64,000 nucleotides of DNA from JAAFHB01 sp037128295 (GTDB taxonomy: Bacteria > Bacteroidota > Bacteroidia > Bacteroidales > Prolixibacteraceae). Position 1 is the stretch's first letter, and each line of letters opens with the position of its first letter. The stretch spans positions 25,406 through 89,405 of the forward strand of contig JBAXWR010000001.1 in the NCBI GenBank assembly GCA_037128295.1, written 5' to 3'. The position numbers were made by a program, and so were the translations under genes. The notes beneath the pieces were generated by a model. The model had not been told where the DNA came from. It saw only the letters and a program-made list of their open reading frames with translations, and did no database searches. Below are positions 24,403-34,036 of the stretch, piece after piece.

Positions 24403-25128
24403 TTATTTTTTCCTGATTATCAATTTCTTGTGCATAGTTTTAAACTGGAAATGTTCATTTCTAATATTTTCTATAAAATATTCATCTACAGCTTTCTTAC
24501 AACCAGACCAATCATAATAATCATCTATTATCATTATACCACCTTTTGATAAATTTGGTTCGATATTTCGCAGGCAAGTCATTACCGAAGAATACCAATC
24601 ACAATCAACATGTGCAAAGGCTACCGGTTCGTCAATTTGTAAGGTGTCTTCATATAAACCCTTGATAAGCTGAATATTATCTTTTTCAGTTAACCTGAAA
24701 TTTTTTAAATTTTGTTTAACCTTATTCAGCAGGTCTTTTTCATAGCCATAATATAACGCCCCATTTATTCCTTCAGAGTACCCCTCCTGAATCTTTTTAA
24801 ACCGGTTATGGATATCAATCCCATCATTGACTGATGGTGGAGGTATCATACCAAAAACATCATAAACTCTTAATATGCGGCTCCTTAATTTAGTTAAGCC
24901 AATTAAGATGGTACTCCCGCCTAAGGCGCAACCTGTTTCCACAAAAATACCAGGGACTTTATCTGCTTCAATGCTTTTTATTGATTGTGAAATATTAAGC
25001 AATGCGTATTTAGACAGGTAGGTAAGATTACTTTTCCTTATTTTTGAAATTCTTGGGTTAAGCAACTCAAAAACAAAGCCTTGAATTTTGTTTAACATTT
25101 TGTTTCGGGAATCAACTGTTTCTTTCAA
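24403..25128 (-). CDS. TylF/MycF-like O-methyltransferase
   Basis: A 241-residue class I methyltransferase of the macrocin-O-methyltransferase family. FVETGCALGGSTILIG is motif I, RVYDVFGMIPPPS is the family-typical segment after motif II, and AFAHVDCDWYSSVMTCL plus GGIMIIDDYYDW complete the core with metal-binding Asp residues. In a polysaccharide island it probably methylates a sugar hydroxyl. It overlaps the next gene upstream by 17 bases. Confidence 0.8.
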   Translation of the reverse strand: MKETVDSRNKMLNKIQGFVFELLNPRISKIRKSNLTYLSKYALLNISQSIKSIEADKVPGIFVETGCALGGSTILIGLTKLRSRILRVYDVFGMIPPPSVNDGIDIHNRFKKIQEGYSEGINGALYYGYEKDLLNKVKQNLKNFRLTEKDNIQLIKGLYEDTLQIDEPVAFAHVDCDWYSSVMTCLRNIEPNLSKGGIMIIDDYYDWSGCKKAVDEYFIENIRNEHFQFKTMHKKLIIRKK

Positions 25129-26041
25129 TAGTTCTACGAATAAGCCGATTAAGATTACTTATTATTTCTTTTTTTTCCTCCTCAAATAATATGGAGGTTG
25201 GGTTCCAGTCAATTTTTGATGTATCGTCTTCCTCGAGTGTTTTTGTTTCTATTTTCCTTAAAAAATTAAGAAAAGGAAATTTCGGAGGTATGGACTGCTG
25301 ATTAGGCATGTTTTCCTTTGAAAGAACTATTGGATTAATTGGGATATTAAGATCTTTAATTATTGAAATTCGATAATCATCGGGATTACCAAAAAAAACA
25401 ACAGGAATCCCCATCGCAATACAAGGCAAAGCACAATGAAGTCTTTTTGTAATTACTAACCTGGCATCATCCCTGTATAAATTTAACAGTTTTTTTGCCA
25501 TAAGATATTTTATTTCTTCACCCCAAAGTGGATTGACTATATGTGAAACAGAAATTGCTTCTTTTGAAATTGCTTCAGGAATTTTCATGTTTTCAACATC
25601 AACAAGATATACTTTCCCATTCTGTGGTTCTGCCTCCCTTTTTGGAAAGGTTAGTGTTAAACATTTGCTATAGAATGCGTCAACACCATAATTAATAAGC
25701 ATTTCCATTGTTTTTCTATCCCTACAACCGATTGGTTGGTGTTGTTTAAAATAGGATACAGATGCTGGGTTTAAAAAATGGTTGATATTGTCATTCTGGT
25801 TGGCAATATGGAAACCATAAAAGACAGGAACAATTGATGCTGAAGGAGGAAAGCACCTTTCCGGGGTATGCGAAAACCAACCCTGCATAATTGTCATATA
25901 CTTCTCTTCTTCTGTCACCTCTTTTAAAGCATCCCTGTCAAATCGTTTGTCAATTTTTGTTAAAAATTGTTCGCAAGCAAGGCTTTGTATCTGATCCCCA
26001 AGATTTCCAGAAAGACCATAACTAAAAGTGGAATTTTTCAT
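25112..26041 (-). CDS. Polysaccharide pyruvyl transferase-family protein
   Basis: A 309-residue protein with features of PF04230: NLGDQIQSLACEQFL near the N-terminus, IGCRDRKTMEMLINYGV, FYSKCLTLTFP, and VITKRLHCALPCIAMGIPVVFF in the C-terminal half. Members transfer pyruvate from PEP to sugar residues or act in related steps of exopolysaccharide synthesis. It lies in a tight minus-strand run with the TylF-like methyltransferase and the Wzt-like ATPase. Confidence 0.8.
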   Translation of the reverse strand: MKNSTFSYGLSGNLGDQIQSLACEQFLTKIDKRFDRDALKEVTEEEKYMTIMQGWFSHTPERCFPPSASIVPVFYGFHIANQNDNINHFLNPASVSYFKQHQPIGCRDRKTMEMLINYGVDAFYSKCLTLTFPKREAEPQNGKVYLVDVENMKIPEAISKEAISVSHIVNPLWGEEIKYLMAKKLLNLYRDDARLVITKRLHCALPCIAMGIPVVFFGNPDDYRISIIKDLNIPINPIVLSKENMPNQQSIPPKFPFLNFLRKIETKTLEEDDTSKIDWNPTSILFEEEKKEIISNLNRLIRRTIERNS

Positions 26042-26053
26042 AATTATTGTTTA

Positions 26054-27268
26054 TTAACCAATTTTCCATTCAGGCGTAAACTGCATTGGCGCCCATCCAT
26101 GAGTTTTATTGAATACTTTGAAATAAATTGCCGATTGTTTCCGAAATACTATCTTTCTGATATTATCTGTGTTGTCAAATAAAGCAATTGTAATCGAAAA
26201 AACCCCCTGGCCAAATTGAATAGATTGAAAAGTGGCAGTAGTGGACAATATACCGCTTGCTTGTTCGATATGGATATAATCTTGAAAATTCAATACGTCC
26301 CCAAAACTACGCTGTTCCTTGTCGCCAAATACCAGTGTTAAACTAGGTTTGATAATTGCCCTGTTTATTCTGATTTTTAGATGAACGTTCAATTCATCTC
26401 CATGATTAATTTCAAATTTTTCCTGTTTGATTGATCTTCTGTTTTTGGAACTAAGAAATATTTCCTCAATTTCTGCCAGATCGGAAGCCACAAAATTATT
26501 TGCCATAAAATCAAAGAAATTATAATATAAGCTGATGCCCTCAGAAACTTCAGCTCCTTGAAAAACAGGTTTCCCACAATCCATTAATGTTAGTCCGGTG
26601 CAAATCCTTGACACTTGCGACATATTATGCGAAACGAAGATGAACGCTGTTTTGTTAAGCAATTCATCCATTTTATTAAAACATTTGAAAACAAACCCCA
26701 TATCCCCAACGGCCAACACTTCATCTATCAGAAGTACATCGGGTTCCAACTGTGCAGCCACGGCAAAACCCAACCTTACCTTCATTCCCGAACTATAATT
26801 TTGGACTGGAGTATCGATAAAAGCCCCAATTTCGGAAAACTCAATAATTGCTTCCAGTTTTTCACGGGTTTCATCTTTTGAAAATCCAAGAACTGCGGCA
26901 TTGTTAAAGATGTTTTCGCGTCCTGTAAGAATCGGGTTAAAACCCGCACCTAATTCAATTAACCCACCTATTCTACCATGGATTTCTATGCGTCCTTCAT
27001 CCGGTTTAATCAAGCCGTTGAGCATTCTAAGTAAGGTACTTTTCCCAGCACCATTTCTACCAATGATGCCATAACACTCGCCTCGCTTCACCTCGAAGCT
27101 GATGTTTTTTACCGCCCAGAATTCTTTATCCCGGAGGGTATTGTCCATTTTGGTTTTTTGGCCAAGTATCTCCTTGCCCATATCTTTTAATCCATACCAA
27201 AGGCTCTTCTTTAAATCAAGACAAAACTTTTTTGATACGTTTTCAACCTTTATAAGTGTTTCCGGCAT
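26054..27268 (-). CDS. O-antigen-type ABC transporter ATPase (Wzt-like), first copy
   Basis: A 404-residue ATPase. Walker A GRNGAGKST is at 70-78, signature YSSGMKVRLGFAVA near 165, Walker B VLLIDEVLAVGD near 190 and the switch His in FVSHNMSQV. Residues from about 255 form a beta-rich extension that resembles the Wzt C-terminal substrate-binding domain. It would power export of a lipid-linked polysaccharide. Its Wzm permease partner is not visible in the window. A paralogue lies at 35563. Confidence 0.88.
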   Translation of the reverse strand: MPETLIKVENVSKKFCLDLKKSLWYGLKDMGKEILGQKTKMDNTLRDKEFWAVKNISFEVKRGECYGIIGRNGAGKSTLLRMLNGLIKPDEGRIEIHGRIGGLIELGAGFNPILTGRENIFNNAAVLGFSKDETREKLEAIIEFSEIGAFIDTPVQNYSSGMKVRLGFAVAAQLEPDVLLIDEVLAVGDMGFVFKCFNKMDELLNKTAFIFVSHNMSQVSRICTGLTLMDCGKPVFQGAEVSEGISLYYNFFDFMANNFVASDLAEIEEIFLSSKNRRSIKQEKFEINHGDELNVHLKIRINRAIIKPSLTLVFGDKEQRSFGDVLNFQDYIHIEQASGILSTTATFQSIQFGQGVFSITIALFDNTDNIRKIVFRKQSAIYFKVFNKTHGWAPMQFTPEWKIG

Positions 27269-27318
27269 AAATTTTTATAGGGGTAAATTGATAAGTAAGG
27301 TTAATTTAGAAATTCATT

Positions 27319-28266
27319 TTAATTATTATCCATAAACCATTCAACAAAATTTTTCAACCCATCTTTCAATAAAAATTCTGGCTTGTAATTAAGAAGTCTT
27401 TGGGCTTTTGAAATATCAGCAAACGTAATCTCAGTATCTCCTGGTTGTCCGGGATTCCATTCAATAACAGCTTTCCTATCCACGATAGATTCAATGCTTT
27501 TGATTAAATCTCTTAAAGCAATAGGTTGTGATTCACCCAGATTGATAATTTCATAACCTTTGAGACGATCCAAAACATTCACAAGTCCCTGGACAATATC
27601 ACTAACATAAGTGTAATCCCTCTGAGAGAAACCATCCCCATAAAGTTGAATTGTTTCACCTTTCAATATTTTCCTTACGAATTGATGAATTGCCATTTCG
27701 GGACGTTGGCGAGGGCCATATACCGTAAAAAACCTCATACAAAAGATATCGAAGCCATAAAGATGACTATATGTATAACATAGCAGTTCAGCAGCTTTTT
27801 TAGAAGCCGCATAAGGAGAAACAGGATGATCGACGCTATCATTTTCAGAAAATGGTACTTTATCATTATTTCCATACACAGATGATGATGAAGCCATTAT
27901 CATTTTATAGCCATTGTGTTTTTTCATTGCCTCCAATACTGATAAAGTCCCCAGGAGGTTCACATCATAGTATAAACCAGGATTCATCAAAGATGGCCTA
28001 ACTCCAGCCTTGGCGGCGAGATGGACCACAATATCAATCTGATGTTCCCGGAATATTTTTCCAAGAACAGCACTGTCACGAATATCACCTTCGACTAAAA
28101 AATAATTTGGTGAATTAAGTGCCTGCCTGATGTTCAACCGTTTGATCGCGGGATCATAAAAGTTGTCAAAATTATCAAGGCAGACCACATTGTGTTTTTG
28201 TTTGAGCAATGCGTCTGTAAGATTGCTGCCAATAAAACCAGCTCCGCCAGTTATTAATATGTTCAT
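27319..28266 (-). CDS. NAD-dependent nucleotide-sugar epimerase (UDP-glucuronate 4-epimerase-like)
   Basis: A 315-residue extended short-chain dehydrogenase. The NAD loop GGAGFIGS is at 7-14, VVCLDNFDNFYD follows, the catalytic SSSSVYG lies near 125-131 and SPYAASKK near 148-155. YGPRQRPEMAIHQFVRKIL and DGFSQRDYTYVSDIVQG are typical of UDP-glucuronate epimerases. It supplies an activated sugar to the island; the exact substrate is inferred. Confidence 0.82.
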   Translation of the reverse strand: MNILITGGAGFIGSNLTDALLKQKHNVVCLDNFDNFYDPAIKRLNIRQALNSPNYFLVEGDIRDSAVLGKIFREHQIDIVVHLAAKAGVRPSLMNPGLYYDVNLLGTLSVLEAMKKHNGYKMIMASSSSVYGNNDKVPFSENDSVDHPVSPYAASKKAAELLCYTYSHLYGFDIFCMRFFTVYGPRQRPEMAIHQFVRKILKGETIQLYGDGFSQRDYTYVSDIVQGLVNVLDRLKGYEIINLGESQPIALRDLIKSIESIVDRKAVIEWNPGQPGDTEITFADISKAQRLLNYKPEFLLKDGLKNFVEWFMDNN

Positions 28267-28367
28267 AAGCCCATTTAATCAGATGACTATTGTTAAAATA
28301 TTGTTATTGTGCAAGTTATGATTATTATAAGAATTCTAAAATTAACCCGCATAATTGAAAAAACCGT

Positions 28368-29573
28368 TTATATGATGGATTGAAAATATTCTAAATATTT
28401 GTATATATTTTTGTTAGGATCATGATTTTCTTTTATATACCGAACCGCGTTTAAAGATACTTCTTTCATTAATTCACGATTTTCTTTCAAAGATAAAATT
28501 TTCTTTGCCCATGAAGTAGGCTCATTCTCAACTAAAAAACCATTCTTTCCGTCAAACACATAATCATCCAATGGGCTGACAAAGGAGGCCAAAACGGGTA
28601 TACCCATTGACATACTCTCCAGAATAATCTTACTAATACCTTCATATTCACATGGATGGCACAGTAAGTCAGCCGAAGCCATTTCCTGCCACAATTTTTC
28701 CTGAGGCATATAATCCTTAAAAATAATAATCCCTGAAAGTCCCAAATTGATTGACATTTCAACCATTTCTTCCTTTAGAACGCCGTTGCCAATTAGTACG
28801 ACCTGCATGGGGAAAATATCCTTTATTAAGGAGATTGCTCTAATGAGTATATCTTGTCTTTTTTGATAATCTGAAAACCGGGAAACAACAATAATCTTAA
28901 AAGTATTAAAAGATTCAATAGATGTATTTATATTTTTTATCGGGGCAAAACCGGATCCGATATCACAAATAAAACTATTTTTAATATGAACTGTCATCTT
29001 TGTATCATTTATCTTCATCTCGACTAATTTTTTTTGCGAAGGTGATAAATAGTTTATTGAGTCAACCTCATTAAAAATGTGTTCATATTCCGGTAAAAAT
29101 GATTCATGCCTCAAAATATCTTCGTACCAATACAATCCAGCCATTCTCAAAACGAACTTAACATCGATGGAATATTTTGATCTGATATTTAACAATTTTA
29201 AAAGTAGGTCCTTCTCATAATAGGTGTAAACCACATCAATCTTTTCCCACTTAAGTATATAAATAATTAATAATCTAAAAATAACCTCATTAATAACTTT
29301 TACCAAAGTTACGTTTACATGTGAACCGAGTCGTCTTGCAAGCCTCTCTAAATAGTAAAGCTTTATTTTGGAATAAGTGTAAATTTTGACTCCATTAAAA
29401 AATTTTGGCTTATTAAAGGGAATATGCTTTTCGGGTCCAAAAGTAAGGTATATGGGTTTGTTTTTTGTCTGTGTTAGAACTTCGGCCATAAAACGCATAG
29501 ATGTTTCAGCCCCCCCCACTATTTGACAAGCAAAAGCTGAATCTGTTGAACAAAAAAGAATATTCATAAACAT
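28368..29573 (-). CDS. GT4-family glycosyltransferase
   Basis: A 401-residue GT-B enzyme. The N-terminal acceptor domain has GGAETSMRFMAEVL, and the donor half has KIIVVSRFSDYQKRQDILIRAI, then HPCEYEGISKIILESMSMGIPVLASFVSPLDDYV with the EGxSxxxLE motif of GT4 retaining transferases. A second ATG at 29567 would also work. Specific sugar unknown. Confidence 0.82.
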   Translation of the reverse strand: MFMNILFCSTDSAFACQIVGGAETSMRFMAEVLTQTKNKPIYLTFGPEKHIPFNKPKFFNGVKIYTYSKIKLYYLERLARRLGSHVNVTLVKVINEVIFRLLIIYILKWEKIDVVYTYYEKDLLLKLLNIRSKYSIDVKFVLRMAGLYWYEDILRHESFLPEYEHIFNEVDSINYLSPSQKKLVEMKINDTKMTVHIKNSFICDIGSGFAPIKNINTSIESFNTFKIIVVSRFSDYQKRQDILIRAISLIKDIFPMQVVLIGNGVLKEEMVEMSINLGLSGIIIFKDYMPQEKLWQEMASADLLCHPCEYEGISKIILESMSMGIPVLASFVSPLDDYVFDGKNGFLVENEPTSWAKKILSLKENRELMKEVSLNAVRYIKENHDPNKNIYKYLEYFQSII

Positions 29574-29595
29574 TTAAATTATTTACAAGTTAACC

Positions 29596-30543
29596 TTACA
29601 AGTATCTTCGCGCTAAAGTCGCGATCTTATTACCAATCCATAAAACAGACTTACTAATGAAAATAAATGTAGGATAAAGAAGTGTATGACTAACATCTTT
29701 CTTTTCACCTTTTTCTATCTCTAACAAACCAAAAATAGTAGGGTTTTTTGCTAAGTAGGATTCAGATATTTTCCAATGTAATATTCTTTGCTCAATACTT
29801 TCCAAGGTAAAACCAGTATGATCCAACTTAGGTTTCTCTGTAAAGCCAGAAGCAGCAAACAAGTCATGGTATAGATGATACTTACTATTGATAAAGGCCG
29901 GCTTCATATTTTTGATGCTTTCTGCAATTGCATAGAGTGCTACATTAAAGTCTTGATCATACTCTGCTTCTTTCTTCCAAATTTCAACAAAAAGTTGTAT
30001 GAGATAAAGATGTTTAATTCCCTGAACATAGCATTTTCTAAAAATATCAAAATTGTACTGTTCATCGTCATGAATACCGACGACATACGGTATTTTAACA
30101 AAGGGGAAACCATTTTCTTCCATTAAACCTAAGGTGTATCTCTCAGGTCTGATATTAGTCCCTTCATCAGGAATGTGTTTGAGAACTTCGGGAAGTAATA
30201 ATGTTCTGTAAAGATGGTTTCCGGCCTGTCGTGGCCCCCCAAAGAATTTATCCATTACATGTCCCTGTATTTCACAAACATTTTCAGCCTGTAATTCAGC
30301 AACTTTTATCATATAATCAATAGCTCCTGGTCTTACCAAAACATCGGCATCAATGCATAAGGTCCATTTCCTACCCATTTCAATTCCAATTTCAAATGAC
30401 CGGCGCATACTTGCTGAAAAGGGATATTCCTGGACAACAAAAACAAGATCCTCCGGTATGCCTTGATCTAGTATTAGTTTTCTACACAATGTAAGCGTTC
30501 TCTCGCCTGCTGTACGAATTACGACAATTGATTCAAAACTCAT
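29596..30543 (-). CDS. GT-A-fold glycosyltransferase-like protein
   Basis: A 315-residue protein whose first 100 residues look like a nucleotide-sugar-binding domain: SIVVIRTAGERTLTLCRKLI, VFVVQEYPFSASMRRSFEIG, and WTLCIDADVLVRPGAI with a DxD motif. The remainder is not recognised (PRQAGNHLYRTLLLPEVL, AFINSKYHLYHDLFAASGF). A glycosyltransferase role in the same operon-like run is likely. Confidence 0.6.
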   Translation of the reverse strand: MSFESIVVIRTAGERTLTLCRKLILDQGIPEDLVFVVQEYPFSASMRRSFEIGIEMGRKWTLCIDADVLVRPGAIDYMIKVAELQAENVCEIQGHVMDKFFGGPRQAGNHLYRTLLLPEVLKHIPDEGTNIRPERYTLGLMEENGFPFVKIPYVVGIHDDEQYNFDIFRKCYVQGIKHLYLIQLFVEIWKKEAEYDQDFNVALYAIAESIKNMKPAFINSKYHLYHDLFAASGFTEKPKLDHTGFTLESIEQRILHWKISESYLAKNPTIFGLLEIEKGEKKDVSHTLLYPTFIFISKSVLWIGNKIATLARRYL

Positions 30544-30669
30544 GAAAAGACTAAATTTTTTAATATATTACCATCCATAAGTGGTCCATAAAACTGGAGT
30601 CTGACAAATTGCCGTTCGTTGACAATAAGAAGAATTGACTTGGCAAATCGAAAGAATCAGGATTCAGAC

Positions 30670-31467
30670 TTAAACGTATCCTTTTAATTTCATGGCAGGA
30701 GACATTATTTCCAATAACTTCCGTTTGTCATCCTTACAATTATAATTACCTACCTTGTCGTTTGTACTTTTAATTGAAGATATATCGAATCTGAATTTAT
30801 GACTGGATATGCCAAGAAAGTCGGACAAAGATTTGAATGTTTCATTAGGTTCTGCACATAATCCTTCATAGCTCAGTTCAAAAAAATTCTTGTCGGTCAA
30901 TTTGAGCATACTTTTTTGATGATCAATCTCAATTATAGTACTATTCCAACATTTTGCACAAAACTTTAAATATTCTTCTTTATCTTTAAAATAAGAATCA
31001 TATTTTGTCCATTCTTTGATTAGGAACGATTCGATTACAGAAGGGCCGGAACGGTAAATATGGATAAATTTTGCTTTTGGAAAGATTGAATAAATTTCTG
31101 GCAATAAAAAGGAAATCATGGCACTTTTAATAACAAGGATTCTTTTACCACAGCTTTTTTTGTGAAAAAAATCTGAAAACACTTTACTGATTTGATTATG
31201 GTAATTAGTTGGCCAATTCTTTACTGAAAGACGTGAAAACCCCCCTGGGTCTTCAACATATGAAGGCGTTCCAATCGACTTTTGTGAAAATGGATATGAG
31301 TTCGGATGCCATAATTTGTTGGCTTCATCCGGATATGCAATTAATTGACAATGAGAATCTAAAATTCGTTTTAAAAGACTGGAGCCACAGCGACCGCTTC
31401 CAATAATAATAATTGGATCTGTTATACGGGCTTGAAAAAATGATCCCAGATAAGACAATATATGCAT
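30670..31467 (-). CDS. Sulfotransferase-family protein (polysaccharide island)
   Basis: A 265-residue protein with the 5'-phosphosulfate loop IIIGSGRCGSSLLKRIL (about 20-36) and a 3'-phosphate-binding segment KFIHIYRSGPSVIESFL near 131-147. Typical sulfotransferase residues Arg and Ser are present in that segment. It probably sulfates a sugar of the surface polymer, using PAPS from the CysC in the lasso locus or elsewhere. The acceptor is not determinable. Confidence 0.75.
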   Translation of the reverse strand: MHILSYLGSFFQARITDPIIIIGSGRCGSSLLKRILDSHCQLIAYPDEANKLWHPNSYPFSQKSIGTPSYVEDPGGFSRLSVKNWPTNYHNQISKVFSDFFHKKSCGKRILVIKSAMISFLLPEIYSIFPKAKFIHIYRSGPSVIESFLIKEWTKYDSYFKDKEEYLKFCAKCWNSTIIEIDHQKSMLKLTDKNFFELSYEGLCAEPNETFKSLSDFLGISSHKFRFDISSIKSTNDKVGNYNCKDDKRKLLEIMSPAMKLKGYV

Positions 31468-31544
31468 TATTAACTTTATGATGAATTAAACACTAACTTA
31501 AGACACCCTGTAATTAATACAAGTTGGTTAATACCCTATAATCA

Positions 31545-32303
31545 TTATAGTTGTATATTATACTGATTAGCTAACCGTTCAATTTTTGGTGAATAAATGC
31601 TCTCCAAAATTGCCCTGTATTTTTGAGGAATGATAATTTCAGGGTTTCTGTGAATAATTGTATTATATGGTAATGTATCCCAATAGATGTCGGATGAAAC
31701 ACCAAGATGACTGAATATTTCCAAAAGTAACTGTTTAGGGGAATCAACGATATCGGTAAAAAGACCCAAATACAATTGTTCGCTGGAAAATACACTCAAC
31801 CAATTTTCAAGTACGGTTGAATAGTCCCCTCTTTTAATGGCATAATCAGATTTAAAATGGCTAAGAAAGGCTTCTTCTGGCACTTCTTCAAAAGTTTTAT
31901 TTGGCCTGGCAACCAAATCCATTATTGCGTGTGACCAGGCTCTTTCAATTGGATTACGGATCAAAAGAATGAGTTTAACTTTTGGCATTAGTTTTTTAAT
32001 TAGCCGTATTTTCTCAACCGTGAGAATACTGTATGCAGGGGTTATTTCACCTTTTACTTTACCTTTCCCATTTTTAAAATTTCTAGAATAAGATAATAAA
32101 CTGTCGTTTAATTTTTTATCAAAATAATGTAATTCTTTTTGATCTGAAAGGTAGATATCGGGATGTTGTTTAAGGTTTTCATATGACCATGATGTTCCCG
32201 CTTTTAGCGCTCCGATCCCTAAGAAATCTGGCATAGATGAACGCAGGAATCTTGCAGAAACAATCTTCCCCAAAGCTTCAAATTGTGTGATTGGGTTTCC
32301 CAT
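31545..32303 (-). CDS. Sulfotransferase, heparan-type (PF00685-like)
   Basis: A 252-residue enzyme. FLGIGALKAGTSWSYENLKQ (about 25-44) is the phosphosulfate loop, KELHYFDK follows, GEITPAYS lies near 85 and KLILLIRNPIERAWSHAIMD near 107-126 is the 3'-phosphate site with Arg and Ser. This pattern is that of heparan/glycan sulfotransferases. It lies next to a broken sulfotransferase relative. Confidence 0.85.
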   Translation of the reverse strand: MGNPITQFEALGKIVSARFLRSSMPDFLGIGALKAGTSWSYENLKQHPDIYLSDQKELHYFDKKLNDSLLSYSRNFKNGKGKVKGEITPAYSILTVEKIRLIKKLMPKVKLILLIRNPIERAWSHAIMDLVARPNKTFEEVPEEAFLSHFKSDYAIKRGDYSTVLENWLSVFSSEQLYLGLFTDIVDSPKQLLLEIFSHLGVSSDIYWDTLPYNTIIHRNPEIIIPQKYRAILESIYSPKIERLANQYNIQL

Positions 32304-32305
32304 AA

Positions 32306-33075
32306 TTATAATGAATTGATATTTTTGATTTTATTATAAATATCAATACCTTCTTCGGCAAATCGATTGTATTTTTGACGATCTTCATCTGTTAAAAAGG
32401 ATGCCTGTAAATTTGAAATGTCTGTGAAGAGTATTTCACTTATATTTGTCCGGTCGAACCAATATTTTTTTTTGATCTCATATCCAACTTTGTGGATTCC
32501 GTCATTGATGAGTGTTTTCTTGATCTTCAGCCTCAGACTATTGATATGATAAGGCTCTTCATGACAAAACTCGAACAATTTTTCGGCGTATTCAAAAGGT
32601 GATGCAATCAGCTGGTCGAAGTTGATAATAAAGTAATTACAGAATTATTTTTGATCCTCAACAATTTTTTTCATAAATGAAGTATATAACCTGCCAGTAA
32701 TTTCCGGTGAAATACCCCTTCTTTTCCAGCCCTAACACAATGCCAAACTATTTCTTATCAAAATGATATGAAATGTTTCCGAAAAAACCTTGTCAAGAAA
32801 ATCAGAATATTTAAATTTGTTAACGGTGTGGGTAAAATTATCCTGTTTAAGCGTATAAAAAGATTATCCACATGACCTTTTAAATTGCAAAATAGAGCAA
32901 GTCGGTGGTTTTTAATAAAATACTTGAACATTGGATTTAAATTCGATCTATTTCCTAAAATTTCATTCGTCTCGAAGATAGGGGAACAGATGTTGACGTG
33001 GGATTGCATAACGTTCCATAATATATTCGTTCCCCCATGTGCAAACCCATTGATTCTTATAGCTTTTGTATTCAA
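32306..33075 (-). pseudogene. Truncated and frameshifted sulfotransferase
   Basis: The first 105 codons from 33075 contain NGFAHGGTNILWNVMQSH, a phosphosulfate-type loop, and then run to a stop at 32758. A different frame from about 32645 to 32306 gives FIINFDQLIASPFEYAEKLF and a C-terminal sulfotransferase-like end. The middle, including the 3'-phosphate site, is absent or out of frame, so this is a decayed gene. Confidence 0.65.
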
Positions 33076-33098
33076 TTAGTTTGCTGATTTTATAAATA

Positions 33099-34025
33099 CT
33101 AAATGGAATAAACAAAGAGCGAAGTAGATGTATGGATCATCTGTTTTTCAACAACCATTTTTTTCAATCGGGTCTTAAGACGATTTAAATAAGTAGGTTT
33201 AACCTTAGATACAGTTAAATCTGGAATAACCTTAAAACCAGCTTTTTCGATGAGACGATTAAAATTATCGGGTGTAAAATAATTTAAATGACCCAGGGGA
33301 TCAATATTCTTTGAAAATGGTTCTCCTTTCTGGATTGCAAGTATTTCGTGTTTCATGCTATTGTCATTGAAATCAGGAACACTAATAAAACCAACCGCCC
33401 CCTTTTTAACCAAGCTTTTCAGTTCAACCAATGCCTCATAAGGTTTGTCAAGGTGCTCCAAAACATGATTACAAATAAAAACATCGAAGGGAGCTTGGTT
33501 TTTTATAAATTCCAGGTTGCCTGATTGTACCCCTATTGATTTGGCATAAGCAATTTTTCTCACATCAAATTCTAAACCAAACACTTCAACACCGGGACTT
33601 TTAGCGATAGCCAGGAAATCTCCCCAACCTGATCCAAAATCCAAAACTTTGATTTGATCCTGCAATTGACTCATTGATGAATGAAGCCTATTCCAAATGG
33701 AAATGAACCAATTCCTTTTGGGGTATGTAAATATTTTTTCCAAGCTTTTATCCTTGTCAATTGCAACAGTATAATAATCAAACTGAAGTGCCTCTGATAA
33801 TGTATATTGCGAATAGGTAAACTGGCATGAACTGCATTGTACGATGGGAAGTTCGATATCGCTTTCTATAGTGGCTTCGCTGAACCATTCCTTGCGATAG
33901 GTTGGGTTTAGCGGGAAAAGCATTTCATACTTGATTCCGAGAATGAATAAACAGGAATCCGAACCACAAACAGGGCATGTCCTTTTCACTAACTTATTTG
34001 CAAATTTACTATTCATATAAAACAC
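33099..34025 (-). CDS. Class I SAM methyltransferase with N-terminal Cys pairs
   Basis: A 308-residue protein. CPVCGS and CSSCQF near the N-terminus form two CxxC pairs, likely a zinc knuckle as in sugar C-methyltransferases. VLDFGSGWGDFLAIAK is motif I and FDVFICNHVLEHLDKP is the motif II/post-II segment. GHLNYFTPDNFNRLIEKAGF ends the catalytic part. A sugar C- or O-methyltransferase is plausible, but small-molecule specificity is unclear. Confidence 0.75.
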   Translation of the reverse strand: MFYMNSKFANKLVKRTCPVCGSDSCLFILGIKYEMLFPLNPTYRKEWFSEATIESDIELPIVQCSSCQFTYSQYTLSEALQFDYYTVAIDKDKSLEKIFTYPKRNWFISIWNRLHSSMSQLQDQIKVLDFGSGWGDFLAIAKSPGVEVFGLEFDVRKIAYAKSIGVQSGNLEFIKNQAPFDVFICNHVLEHLDKPYEALVELKSLVKKGAVGFISVPDFNDNSMKHEILAIQKGEPFSKNIDPLGHLNYFTPDNFNRLIEKAGFKVIPDLTVSKVKPTYLNRLKTRLKKMVVEKQMIHTSTSLFVYSI

Positions 34026-34036
34026 CTGGTTGTTAT

